A DNA stretch of 64,000 nucleotides from Cerasicoccus maritimus (GCA_031296935.1 JAVDPD010000019.1:1-64000); one strand, 5' to 3'; positions 25,201 to 33,528 are shown, numbered from the stretch's first letter. A program made the numbers and translations. Notes: generated by a model from the letters alone, not told the origin.

Positions 25201-28200
25201 ACATTGCCGCTCGGGTGCTTGAGGGAAATCGCGTTATTGAGCTCATCATATTCGAGCGTGGTTTTGCCGTCGTTGATGTCGATGACGTTGCCATTGTCGT
25301 CGTAGGCAAACGGGTAAACCGCGCCATAGGGGTTGGTCATTTTGGTTAGGTTGCCGAATTCATCGTATTCAAAGAGCCAAGTCCAGCCGAGTGGATTGGT
25401 CATACTGATGCGGTCGCCCACGGAATTGAGCTCGTATTCGGTGATAGCTCCACGAGAGTCAATGAGCTTGGTGAGGAAGCGCGCATCATTGTAGGCGAGC
25501 GTGAAATCGTTGCCCAAGCGGTCAGAGTAAACGGTGGTCAACGCATCGCCATTAGGCGTATAAGAGAGCGTTACCATTTGGTTGGTTGTCAGGCCATCAT
25601 CCTGCGTCAAGACACGCCCCGAGTCGTCGTATGTATTGGCGTAGAGCTGATGACCGAAAAGATCTGTGGCTTGGCTAATGCGGCCTGCGGCGGGGAACGC
25701 GCCATCCTCGTATATGAACTGGGTCGTGTTGCTGGAGCCGGTGTAGCTCATTTGCCAGTCGAGCAGAAAGCTACTGCCGCTACCGGCTTGATCCTGAATC
25801 TGGAGTTGCCATGTGCCAGCAAGTGATTCGCCGTCGAAGCCATCGATGATTTCACCAGAAAAGTCATAACCATGCGCCTCCTGGTCGTGGATGACTACGC
25901 TTTTGCCCGAGGGAGCGAAAAGGGTGATGGTCACGTCGGTCATGTCGGCGCCGGCGGTGAGTAAACCTGTTTCGATGCGTAGCTTACCAACGGCGCCCAT
26001 GGTATTGACGACCATATTGTGGGTGAGCGGTGCGCCACCGTCAGGTATGGATTTCGGTGCGCCGATGGAATCGCCAATCAGGCCTTCGCCAAAGAGCATT
26101 GGGTCCGATACGCCGACTAGTCGGCCTTCGTCGTCGTAGCTCAGCGTGACCTGACGTTGGATGTCGTCGCTGACGGTTTCGATGAAGCCATCTTCGTTGT
26201 AGGTGAGGAAAATGGATTTCTCGGCAATGGGTTCTTCGATGCGCGTCAGCATGCCATTGGTGTAGTGAAGCTGGAGCCATTGAAAGACGGCGTTGCCCAC
26301 ACGGTTGAGGCGCCCGTTGGCGTCGAATTCATAGTGTATTTTACTTGGAGTGCTCAGCAGCCATGAACCGTCGTCCTGTCGAACGAGCTGGTAATCGATC
26401 ATTGATGGCTCGTCGGAGAAATAAGGTGTGCCGGGGCCGCGGTAGTGGAAGGTATTGCGGCGAGTGTTGTCCCAGCGCAAGTAGACCTCGCCATTGGGAT
26501 CGCCAGTGAGGCGGATTTCATAAGCGTGTGTCCAGGCGTAGCCAACTTCACCGATGGTGGAGGTGAAGAGTGAATGATACGAAATCGGGAAGCCCAAGCC
26601 GCGTGCTCCCTGCACATCGATCAAGGAAATAGCAGGGCGGAAGTCTCCAGTGGCAGCATCCACAAAGTTGCCGATGATGCTGTCGGGGCGCTGGTGATTC
26701 AGACGCGCGAACCAATCGACTTCTGGAGCCAGTTCGGTTTGGAATGTGAAGTCGTTGCCTGCAAGCGAGGCATTGCCCGACGATTTGGCGGCGTCGGTAA
26801 AGGTGACGCTGATTGTCTCGCCCAATTCGAGAGGCGCATTTGGCGTGAAGGTTATTTCGTTCCCATCGATGCTGATGCTACCGCTAATTTGTCCGCTGAT
26901 TGATCCGCTGACGAGCATGCTGCCAGTATTAATCGTGTCAGCGCTGATGTCGTCGTTGAAACTCATCACGATGGGCGCATCGATCGCATTACCGACCGAT
27001 TTGGATGCGGGAGTGGTCGCTGCCAGGGTGGCTTCGGTCGTGACGGCAAAGGAGACATTGTCGAAATAAGCGGTGGTGTCAGCTTCGCGGTTGGTCAGGG
27101 CCACGATGATGGGCTTGCCCAGAAACGCAGCGTGCTGTGCTGCGTTGTAAACATAGCTTAGACGGTTGGGTGCCCATAGCCCTTCATCCGGATTGTTCGC
27201 ACCTGCTGAGTGGCGTGTCAGCGAGGCTAATTGCGCGTCGTCCGTATCAGGTTCAAAGTTGCCGTCTTCGTCGGAATCTATCCAGAGCTCCAAGCTCCAG
27301 CCATCCGAATCTACGAGGAGATCATAGCCGATGGCGGCATTCAGTTCGTAGAGTGTGTCATTGGCTAATTCGACTCCGGCAAAGCGATACACGAAGGTTT
27401 CATCGGCGGCGATGTACAGTACGTGTTGGCCGTGTGCAGGGGCGGGGAGGGGAGTTGTCTGGTTAAAGCGCTGGCCTTCGGCGCTTGGGCCAGGGCGCCA
27501 GACAATGTTCAAATCTTCGTCAGTGCAGATCCAGGGTTGAGGTAGGAAGGTTTCAATGTCTCCATCGCCCAGACCGATTTCCCAGGATTCAGTGAAGCGC
27601 GTGTTGTCCAGACCGGATAACGGGTGTTGGTATTCGTAGGCGCCGATGTCGACAAACGCGCCATCTAGCCGCCAGAAGCCAAAGCCGTCGGTCGGGATTT
27701 CTTCGGAGAAATTTCCATCGTGGTCGGTGTCTGCCCAGTCGATGCCACGACGAATATTGCTGCCTGCATCAATTGCGGGCGAGCCGACCGAAAGCTCAAA
27801 GGTCGTGGGATCTAGCAATGGGTCTTCGGCGCCGTCGTCCTGATTTAGGTTGTGGCTGGCGCCGAGGATAAAGGGCACGTTTTCAACGGCGTTCGTCGAG
27901 CCGGTGTTACCCCATATGATCGAGTTGAAGAGAGAGTTCTCAGAGGCTATTTCTCCATAGAAGGCGCTACCTGCTGGAGCAGAATTATGCGCCACGGTGA
28001 TGTTATTCATCTGGGCGTAGGCGTTCAGCATGTAAACTCCGCCACCCTGAGAAGTGGCGTTGTTGTCGGCCACCAGCACATTGGTGATATTGCTATAGTT
28101 ATTGGACAGCGACATGCCTCCACCGAGGGCTGCTTCGTTGTTGCGGACCTGGGAGTTGAGCAGCTTGATGTAACCGCCGGCAAACATGCCGCCCCCTTGG

Positions 28201-29954
28201 TTATCTGCCCGATTGTCTGTGATGAACAGATTAGCGAGCCTGGGCTGGGAGCTGCTGCTGTAGGCGCTATAAATGCCGCCGCCGTTTTGATGGTTGCCGG
28301 AGCCGTTGGCGTTGCCGCCGTGAATGGTGAACCCATCCAGCCAAGGATCGTCGAAGCCATGAATGAACGATACGACATGGTAGCTGTTGTCCGAGCGATT
28401 GCTGAAGCCCGTCGTGTCATCGCCATTTAAGTCGCCGCTCAGCACGGTGTTGTTCGTCAGCGGATTGTAGTCACGCGCCTCGAAGCCACGACGTCCACCA
28501 CCCGCTGGAAATCCGCCAAATACGGTGACGCCGGGATTGACCGTGAATGTGTCACTGCGTTCTGTTCCTGGCTTGTAAATACCTTCTGCCACCCAGAACT
28601 GATCGCCTTCGCGACTGTATTCGAGAGCTTCGCTCAGCTCCTGAAATGCCTTTTCCCAAGAGCTGCCATCGCCGGGCTCTGCAACGGACTGATCAACGAA
28701 AAAGATGGGATCGTAGTATTCGTAGGCACCGGGCTCCATGGTGTTGTTAACACGCGGGCGGAAGGCCAGGTCATAGGGCAGGGAGTCGCTGGTGGACAGG
28801 TCATTGTCGAGGTCGGTGTAGTCCGTGCCCATGTAGTAATACTCAAACGCATCGATGAGCGAAGAGGACTCGTGCAAACGCAGGTCGCCGTAGTAATTGT
28901 CTTCCAGCGTGAGCCAATCCCCGTCGCCGGAGTCAGGTGCGAAACGGAAGTCGGGATCGACACCGATGTAGTTGTTGACGCTTTGATCGGTGAGTGGGGG
29001 GTCCACATTGGGATCCGTGCTGGCCGTGTTGTCCCAGGCGATGCAATTGACCAGACGCGTAGAGGCAGATTGGGAACTGCTGGGGCCCCAGTTGGCGATC
29101 GCGCCACCGTCAGATACAGCGGCATTGGCGGTGTAGGTACAATTGTAGATCCAGAATACGCCTTCAGTGTATTCGTTGTCGTAGCTATTTTTACCGTAGG
29201 CATACATAGCGCCACCGGCGCTGGATGCGTTGTAGACTTCGTTTCCGACGAAGGCGCTGTTGTATAGCTGCACGCGGCCTTCGTAATAAAAATATATCGC
29301 ACCGCCGCGGTTACCCGCTCGGTTGGCCAGAAATTGACTGGTGTGGATCAGTGCGGTGGAGCCGTGGACATACATCGCGCCGCCACCGTTACTGGCCTGA
29401 TTGCCGATGAAACGCATTGAAGCGAAATAGACGAAGCTGAAGTTGTCCTGGATGATCACGCCACCGCCAATATTCTGATCGGTCCCGCCGCCATTGGCGT
29501 TGCCGCCGGTGACGGTAAAGCCTTCTATTTTTACGTTGGAGTTAATGCCGGTGACGCTCAGGACATGGTAGCTATTATCCGAGTCGTCGCCCTCTACACC
29601 TATGTCGCCTGAAAGGACACAGCCATTGGTCAGAGGATTGGGGTCGCGCTGGTTGACGTGGGTTTCGTCCCCTTCAAAACCGCCGTAGATTGTCTTACCG
29701 CTCGGGAGGGAAAAAGTAGTAGTGCGGTCTGTGCCATTGGGCTTGTAAACACCGCGCGCCACCCAGATATTCGAACTCTGGCCTTCGTCGAACGCGGTTT
29801 GCAAGTCGGTGTAGGCATTTTCCCAACTGGTCCCAGTGTTGGCGCCCGTGGCGTTGATGTTCACGTAGGTCTGTGCTTGCAGGGAGCAGGCTGTAAGAAG
29901 AACACCGCAGATGCTGCGATGTAGTAGGCAGAAAGTAGTATGCGAAAGATTCAT
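22233..29954 (-). CDS. Giant secreted RHS/YD-repeat protein with beta-helix N-terminus
   Basis: This 2573-residue protein has a signal peptide near LLTACSLQAQ. Two parallel beta-helix modules of the choice-of-anchor Q type follow (about 30-400 and 415-775; SWENAYTDLQTAF, VLSGDIG, SPAIDAGSN). Next come a jelly-roll region (about 790-990) and an Ig-like Big_5 domain (SFNDDISADTINTGS). An RHS entry region (DVQGARGLGFPISYHSLFTS) leads to YD repeats, interrupted by a P-domain-like insert (PDGGAPLTHNMVV, DGFDGESLAGTWQLQIQD). Many more YD repeats end in the RHS core MRFRWYLPELKRFISADA ... YANNNPITRIDPNGE (near 2318). A unique 250-residue tail contains glycine-zipper helices (GATVGAVVGATTTLVVDF) and a Lys-rich stretch. 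The tail may be a polymorphic-toxin-like tip, but no known toxin motif is seen. Confidence 0.85.
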   Translation of the reverse strand: MNLSHTTFCLLHRSICGVLLTACSLQAQTYVNINATGANTGTSWENAYTDLQTAFDEGQSSNIWVARGVYKPNGTDRTTTFSLPSGKTIYGGFEGDETHVNQRDPNPLTNGCVLSGDIGVEGDDSDNSYHVLSVTGINSNVKIEGFTVTGGNANGGGTDQNIGGGVIIQDNFSFVYFASMRFIGNQASNGGGAMYVHGSTALIHTSQFLANRAGNRGGAIYFYYEGRVQLYNSAFVGNEVYNASSAGGAMYAYGKNSYDNEYTEGVFWIYNCTYTANAAVSDGGAIANWGPSSSQSASTRLVNCIAWDNTASTDPNVDPPLTDQSVNNYIGVDPDFRFAPDSGDGDWLTLEDNYYGDLRLHESSSLIDAFEYYYMGTDYTDLDNDLSTSDSLPYDLAFRPRVNNTMEPGAYEYYDPIFFVDQSVAEPGDGSSWEKAFQELSEALEYSREGDQFWVAEGIYKPGTERSDTFTVNPGVTVFGGFPAGGGRRGFEARDYNPLTNNTVLSGDLNGDDTTGFSNRSDNSYHVVSFIHGFDDPWLDGFTIHGGNANGSGNHQNGGGIYSAYSSSSQPRLANLFITDNRADNQGGGMFAGGYIKLLNSQVRNNEAALGGGMSLSNNYSNITNVLVADNNATSQGGGVYMLNAYAQMNNITVAHNSAPAGSAFYGEIASENSLFNSIIWGNTGSTNAVENVPFILGASHNLNQDDGAEDPLLDPTTFELSVGSPAIDAGSNIRRGIDWADTDHDGNFSEEIPTDGFGFWRLDGAFVDIGAYEYQHPLSGLDNTRFTESWEIGLGDGDIETFLPQPWICTDEDLNIVWRPGPSAEGQRFNQTTPLPAPAHGQHVLYIAADETFVYRFAGVELANDTLYELNAAIGYDLLVDSDGWSLELWIDSDEDGNFEPDTDDAQLASLTRHSAGANNPDEGLWAPNRLSYVYNAAQHAAFLGKPIIVALTNREADTTAYFDNVSFAVTTEATLAATTPASKSVGNAIDAPIVMSFNDDISADTINTGSMLVSGSISGQISGSISIDGNEITFTPNAPLELGETISVTFTDAAKSSGNASLAGNDFTFQTELAPEVDWFARLNHQRPDSIIGNFVDAATGDFRPAISLIDVQGARGLGFPISYHSLFTSTIGEVGYAWTHAYEIRLTGDPNGEVYLRWDNTRRNTFHYRGPGTPYFSDEPSMIDYQLVRQDDGSWLLSTPSKIHYEFDANGRLNRVGNAVFQWLQLHYTNGMLTRIEEPIAEKSIFLTYNEDGFIETVSDDIQRQVTLSYDDEGRLVGVSDPMLFGEGLIGDSIGAPKSIPDGGAPLTHNMVVNTMGAVGKLRIETGLLTAGADMTDVTITLFAPSGKSVVIHDQEAHGYDFSGEIIDGFDGESLAGTWQLQIQDQAGSGSSFLLDWQMSYTGSSNTTQFIYEDGAFPAAGRISQATDLFGHQLYANTYDDSGRVLTQDDGLTTNQMVTLSYTPNGDALTTVYSDRLGNDFTLAYNDARFLTKLIDSRGAITEYELNSVGDRISMTNPLGWTWLFEYDEFGNLTKMTNPYGAVYPFAYDDNGNVIDINDGKTTLEYDELNNAISLKHPSGNVRANEYDPTSQLSETRDFRFDDDDATLSETTYVLWNGSIGRERTMTLPDGATIVTIYDAIGRVIETTNTNDQTNTTEFTQTGQVASTTDPLGYQEFFAYDYRGRMISKIDKNGNVSTFSYDGNDNMVQRVEYLDESTPLITTIQYDGEDRPTVSTDPAGNSTTRVYDAMGNTVKTIDAEGRYTLTRYDLNGDETERYDQNGKLILRTTYDRLGLPEYELDSDGFETYFTYSGLQTPTAAYTQGKIQAGSYTQNSDEVAISGPGGSRTIRSTYGVSQIRNPADTRTSFYFDANGRVTSAITYGSQNLETRWEYDNSGNMTQIERPSARNIRYRYDELGRIGSIEPSNGAKGRAYEYDPKGNLLTVTQTTPFDFNPLPDEVISHEYDALDRLVSYTDSGGNKIRFQYDLAGRVSLIVYPDNKTVAYAYNDAGQLISVTDWAARRTSYAYNDIGRVSRIDFPNGAYREILYNNSGGITKRYDREPDGAVIVGYEYVRNLPTELAAEVPLHEEAPYLPADVTMTYDGHDRLLTYNGESVEVSMDGNMTTPPASLGLGTLEFDSLNRLITQNYTNTFEYDPADRLINWNINGESTDFIVHPGGGLGQTLVKVDEDGTRTNYVYGIGLIYQETEGATRTFHYDTRGSTAALSDDSGATVGRISYGPWGEIANRTGDTDTVFLYCGLYGVMTSPQGLVNMRFRWYLPELKRFISADAHRGNIFRADSMNRFAYANNNPITRIDPNGELAFLAPLVGATVGAVVGATTTLVVDFIDDGQINTPWQEYAGAAIGGAVTGAILTVNPTLLFTAGAAGAFSESLFVGITDPETDLTLQGLATDTLIGGALGKIGPAGKKAGKSVKTAVFGAGKKSFNMAKRRAVSGWGDILALEAKESLKEVFKGVGKKVAGRVVVNSVIDGFAGDPTGIDAPGGGVGDGGSGGGLPPGNASVFLRTINEPQQGVTGIYGADLHWSIYVEALQRAGRPVPSHPNQTVDNF

Positions 29955-30146
29955 TCGCTTAATGGCTTAGTTAAGGCTTGTTAATGGCCGTGTGCATCAG
30001 CAGGCCACAATATTACCCAGGTAGTAGATTTTTTGACCCCAAATAGGCGGATTGCTGAATGGCCGTTTTGCAGTAGTCAGTGTTTTCAACCACTATCTTT
30101 ATTCCCTGTTTAGGAAATGGCGATGATAAATGCTTCTAATTAAACG

Positions 30147-30176
30147 TAAAAGCCCAACCGAAAAGTCGGCTGGGCT
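30147..30176 (-). terminator. Terminator of DUF5069 paralogue B
   Basis: On the minus strand AGCCCAGCCGA, CTTT, TCGGTTGGGCT is followed by TTTACG. The 11-bp stem has one G-T pair. It lies 24 bp past the stop of the DUF5069 gene that ends at 30200. Confidence 0.7.
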
Positions 30177-30199
30177 CTAGATTGGAAAAACCGTTAGCG

Positions 30200-30745
30200 T
30201 TATTCTGCGCCAATTGCATTGAATTGGGGAGAACGTAATTTTACCCATTCAACCACCGCCTGTTCGTCGTCCATGTGCTGCTCTACAAAGCGTAGAAAAT
30301 CGGAAGGCGCAATGTCGTGTGTTTTGAAGAAATTCCGGTCGCCGCCGCAGCCATACATGGTGTCGAGGTCGAGCTCGCCACGGAGTTTGGCTTTGGCTTT
30401 TTTGATCAGGCGGGGGAGCCAGACTATGCCATCGATCTCGTCCGTTTTGGCCGGGTAATCTGCCGGGTTGACCGTTTTGCCGGTGTATTCGCCCCGCATG
30501 ACTTTGAGGAAATACGAGCGGCGGACGTCGGTGACGAGCGCGAAGGTCAGGAAGTCGGGATCGCCGTAGTTATTGAAGTCTTCGGCGAAGTCATAAATCT
30601 CCTGCGGCGTGATGCCGTTGTCGCGGAGCCACTGAGTTTCCTCGGCGTTGAAATAGGTGTCGGAGCCCCGTTGGCCGGCCTGATATTGGTTGACGGCCTT
30701 CTGCCAGAGCGATTCCAGGGTCTGCTGATAGTTGTAATGCTTCAT
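30200..30745 (-). CDS. DUF5069 protein, paralogue B
   Basis: This 181-residue DUF5069 protein is roughly half identical by eye to the one at 20932: both begin MKHYNY, share LWQKAV, QEIYDFAED, TDVRRSYF, DGIVWLPR, KAKAKLRGELD and a GDR-F-K-HDI motif. ATG 30745 is chosen over GTG 30748. It is soluble and of unknown function. It has its own terminator (30147-30176) and so is transcriptionally separate from the RHS gene 245 bp downstream on the same strand. It is divergent from ecotin, 95 bp away. Confidence 0.8.
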   Translation of the reverse strand: MKHYNYQQTLESLWQKAVNQYQAGQRGSDTYFNAEETQWLRDNGITPQEIYDFAEDFNNYGDPDFLTFALVTDVRRSYFLKVMRGEYTGKTVNPADYPAKTDEIDGIVWLPRLIKKAKAKLRGELDLDTMYGCGGDRNFFKTHDIAPSDFLRFVEQHMDDEQAVVEWVKLRSPQFNAIGAE

Positions 30746-30840
30746 CACTGTATCGGTAGCCGGGTTTGTCAGAATTGCAACTACGTGGCGCAGTCCGTTG
30801 CCCGTAGGGAACCGCGGGGTTGAGAGACTGTCCTATTGGC

Positions 30841-31317
30841 ATGAGAAGATTGAATTTACTGACTGTCGCCCTGATGCTGGGCACCGTGGCAATGACTCGC
30901 GCGGCCGATAATATGAATGCGTTTCCGCCCGCTGAAGAGGGAATGACGCGCCATGTGCTGGAGTTGCATCCGCAGTTGGATGAGTCTGCCTACAAGGTCG
31001 AAATTATCGTAGGCAGGACTTTGGAACTCGATGCCGCCAATAACTATTTCTACAGTGGTAAAATCCAGGCAGAGTCCATGCCTGGCTGGGGGTATACGCG
31101 TTACGTGGTCGAGGATTTGGGTATGATGGGCGGCACCATGATGGCAGTGGATCCGCGGGCGCCAAAGGTCGATCGCTTCATTCAACTAGGCGGCGGGCCT
31201 TACCTGATCCGTTACAACAGCAAGTTGCCAGTCGTGGTGTACGCGCCAGCCGACGCCGAGGTCCGCTACCGCATCTGGAGCGCCGAGCCGGAAGAGTTGC
31301 CGATGGAAGAAGGCTAA
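30841..31317 (+). CDS. eco: Ecotin, periplasmic serine protease inhibitor
   Basis: This 158-residue precursor has a signal peptide (LNLLTVALMLGTVAMTRAA) and a full ecotin domain: FPPAEEGMTRHVLELHPQLD, YKVEIIVGRTLELD, GWGYTRYVVEDLG, TMMA, then LIRYNSKLPVVVYAPADAEV and YRIWSAEPEEL. Ecotin dimers inhibit trypsin-fold serine proteases through a loop whose P1 Met is in TMMA, which is conserved. The two cysteines that form the loop-bracing disulfide in E. coli ecotin are missing (LDAANN and AVDPR here). It probably protects against external proteases from predators or competitors. Start at ATG 30841. Confidence 0.9.
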   Translation: MRRLNLLTVALMLGTVAMTRAADNMNAFPPAEEGMTRHVLELHPQLDESAYKVEIIVGRTLELDAANNYFYSGKIQAESMPGWGYTRYVVEDLGMMGGTMMAVDPRAPKVDRFIQLGGGPYLIRYNSKLPVVVYAPADAEVRYRIWSAEPEELPMEEG

Positions 31318-31324
31318 GTTTTGA

Positions 31325-31358
31325 AACGAAAACGCCTCCGGCGGTGAACCGAAGGCGT
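31325..31358 (-). terminator. Terminator for the glycine-rich secreted protein gene
   Basis: On the minus strand ACGCCTTCGG, a 7-base loop and CCGGAGGCGT are followed by TTTTCGTTT. The stem (31332-31341 with 31349-31358) has one G-T pair and sits 26 bp past the stop at 31385. Only the minus direction has a T-run. Confidence 0.7.
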
Positions 31359-31384
31359 GTGCAGGAAAGGACAGTGGGCTGTGC

Positions 31385-32551
31385 TTAGGGCACCGTGGCG
31401 CGGGCTTGCAGCGTGGTGAAGCCCGGCGCGAAAGTGACGTTGGCGATCCAAGTGGCCTGGGAGAAATCACCAGTGGAGTAGGTCGCCGTGACCCAGCTGG
31501 AGGTCCCGTATTTTTTCACCACGCGCACTTCGACGACGCCGGAGATCGGGAAGTCGGTCGTTTCGAGGGCGACTTGCACCGTGCTGTTGCTTTCGATGTT
31601 GATATCGGCGCTGGCTTGCAGTGGTGCTTCGGGATCGATTGGCGCAGTGACGCCGTTGACGGAGGCCACGCGGACCTTTGGCGCATCGCTGGCGGGCCAG
31701 ATGATAGGGAATTCCAGTGGTGGCACTGCTACCGAGTCAGGTGCGAGCTGGACGCTGGTGTCGAGCGAGTTGGCTTCGATGCGGATGCGGCCATACCCGA
31801 TCGTGCTTTGTGGGGCAATCGCGGTCAGAGCACCAATGCCGGTTACGGAGTCGGCGATTAGGCGGATGGCGCCGCCGGAGCCGTCGGGATCGTAAAGTGA
31901 GGGCGAGATGCCGCCATTGGCGTCGATCGTGCCATCGATATCGATGTTGCCGGGAGTTGCAATGAGGATAGCGCCGCCACCACCGCCGCCGCTGATGCCG
32001 TCGGCACCGCCACCAGAACCACCGATGAGCGGGATGATTTGCGGGTTGCCGTAAACGCTGCCGTAAAGACCTTCGCCGGAGCCGGTGTTGCCGCCGGGGC
32101 CATAGCCGTCACCAGCTCCGTCTGGGCCGATGGCGCTGCCGCGGAAACCACCGGGGCCGGGCTCGGATGAGACGAGCTTTTCGATGGTGTCGGTGTTGCC
32201 GGCTTCACCGGAAATATCGAGCGTGCCGTCGATGGTGACATCACCCGAAACAAGCATCACCACGGGGGCGTGAGTGGGGTGGTTGATGAAACTCACGGTG
32301 ACATCAGCAGGGATGTTGACCGAAGTGTATTTGAAGACCACGGCCCACTGCTCAGAGTCGTAGATGCCGTTGCCAGCGTTGCCGGAGTTGTCGTCGTCCC
32401 AATTTCCGGTGGTGGCCAGTGAGAGGTCGATGACGATGTCACTGGTGGGCGAGAGTGCGCCGTCGGATCCGTCTGATGGGATGGTGATGGCTTTGGCGCT
32501 GCCCGTAGCCAGGAGGGAGAGCAGTAGTGCGTGTGTGAGCGGTGCTTTCAT
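31385..32551 (-). CDS. Secreted glycine-rich beta-structured protein
   Basis: This 388-residue protein has a clear signal peptide (APLTHALLLSLLATGSAKA). The region about 55-130 looks like a beta-sandwich with NADGTLDISGEAG-type phrases (VTIDGTLDISGEAGN, NIDIDGTIDANGG). It is followed by a Gly-rich stretch (GGSGGGADGISGGGGGGAIL) that is common in secreted Planctomycete and Verrucomicrobia proteins. The C-terminal 130 residues form a second beta domain. There is no PEP-CTERM or other anchor. It lies 8 bp downstream of the SREVS-repeat gene and ends at its own terminator, so the two form an operon. Function is unknown. Confidence 0.7.
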   Translation of the reverse strand: MKAPLTHALLLSLLATGSAKAITIPSDGSDGALSPTSDIVIDLSLATTGNWDDDNSGNAGNGIYDSEQWAVVFKYTSVNIPADVTVSFINHPTHAPVVMLVSGDVTIDGTLDISGEAGNTDTIEKLVSSEPGPGGFRGSAIGPDGAGDGYGPGGNTGSGEGLYGSVYGNPQIIPLIGGSGGGADGISGGGGGGAILIATPGNIDIDGTIDANGGISPSLYDPDGSGGAIRLIADSVTGIGALTAIAPQSTIGYGRIRIEANSLDTSVQLAPDSVAVPPLEFPIIWPASDAPKVRVASVNGVTAPIDPEAPLQASADINIESNSTVQVALETTDFPISGVVEVRVVKKYGTSSWVTATYSTGDFSQATWIANVTFAPGFTTLQARATVP

Positions 32552-32558
32552 TATGTGC

Positions 32559-33407
32559 TTAGGATTCGGGAATGTCGTTGTAGATCGAGACCTCGCGGGA
32601 AACGGCCTCGATGCTGTAAATGGGTGCGCCCATGTTGTAGACGCTGACCTCTCGTGAGTAGCTTTGCGGGTAGCCGACGATGGCCGGCTGCTCGCCGTTG
32701 TAGACGCTGACTTCGCGGCTCAGCGTTTCGATGCTGTAGGCTGCTGCGCCGAAATTATAGACGCTGACTTCGCGGGAGTAACTCTGCGGGTAGCCCGCGA
32801 TGGCGGGTTGCTCGCCATTGAAAATGGAAACCTCGCGGCTGTAGTAGTTGGCAAAGGAGTCGCCGAAATTAAAGAGCGACACCTCACGAGAAATCGTCGC
32901 ATACTCGCCGCCAATTGACGCGCCGAAGTTGAAGAGGCTCACCTCGCGGGAGTAAACCTGTGGGGCATTGTCGTCGAGGCCGTAGAGCAGCAGGAAAGCT
33001 TCGAGGTTCGTTAGGCCGGCAAAGATCGGTGATTCCTCCAGGGCGTCGGCGGGGTCCAGTGGGTCGAGGTAAGGGCGCTGGAGTTCGTAAACATCGTCAA
33101 GCCCGTCGCCATCAGCGTCTTGCGGGGCAAACATGCTGATCGGCTGCCCGCGGAAAAACCAATTTGCGTCCACGCCGGTGCGGTCGTAGGTGAAGGAGGG
33201 CGCCGGGCTGCCGAGCGCCATGTCAATCGTCTCGAAGTCGCCCAGGTATTCGCTGAACTCGACGCCGTAGTAGAATTCAGAGGTGTTTTCGAGCGTGACA
33301 GTTACCTCGCTGCCAGCACGTGATATTTCAATCGTCGACGCCGAGGTTCCTGATAACGCGCACAGCAAAATTGCCGGCAGAGTTAACGCCTTCCGTAGTA
33401 GTAACAT
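32559..33407 (-). CDS. Secreted protein with SREVS-(V/I/L)-(Y/F)-N repeats
   Basis: This 282-residue secreted protein has a signal peptide (ALTLPAILLCALSGTSA), a short beta domain (about 25-95) and a thrombospondin-3-like calcium motif (DADGDGLDDVYELQ). The remainder has seven copies of SREVS[VIL][YF]N spaced about 17-22 residues apart, with alternating spacers such as GEQPAIAGYPQSY and FGAAAYSIETL. Similar SREVSVFN motifs appear in other environmental secreted proteins, without known function. No Shine-Dalgarno is visible: a 24-bp inverted repeat ends two bases before the ATG. It is first of a two-gene operon with the glycine-rich protein. Confidence 0.7.
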   Translation of the reverse strand: MLLLRKALTLPAILLCALSGTSASTIEISRAGSEVTVTLENTSEFYYGVEFSEYLGDFETIDMALGSPAPSFTYDRTGVDANWFFRGQPISMFAPQDADGDGLDDVYELQRPYLDPLDPADALEESPIFAGLTNLEAFLLLYGLDDNAPQVYSREVSLFNFGASIGGEYATISREVSLFNFGDSFANYYSREVSIFNGEQPAIAGYPQSYSREVSVYNFGAAAYSIETLSREVSVYNGEQPAIVGYPQSYSREVSVYNMGAPIYSIEAVSREVSIYNDIPES

Positions 33408-33409
33408 TG

Positions 33410-33433
33410 GTTCTACATGTAATTATGTAGAAC
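33410..33433. promoter_or_regulatory. Inverted repeat abutting a start codon
   Basis: GTTCTACAT (33410-33418) and ATGTAGAAC (33425-33433) are perfect 9-bp arms around a 6-bp spacer. On the minus strand it ends two bases before the ATG at 33407, exactly where a ribosome binding site would lie. It may be an operator or a translation-blocking hairpin. Confidence 0.5.
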
Positions 33434-33528
33434 GCAACGGCAAGCGTATCTAGACACTGCTCGGGACTTTTGACACTTTTTTACGATTTGGGCGCGAACG
33501 CCGGTGGGTTCAGTGTAGCCTTAGCGCG

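Noticed and set aside
32559..32960. Repeat-rich DNA that might be taken as CRISPR-like
   Set aside because: The DNA repeats encode the SREVS peptide repeats, vary at codon level and have no unique spacers of fixed length.
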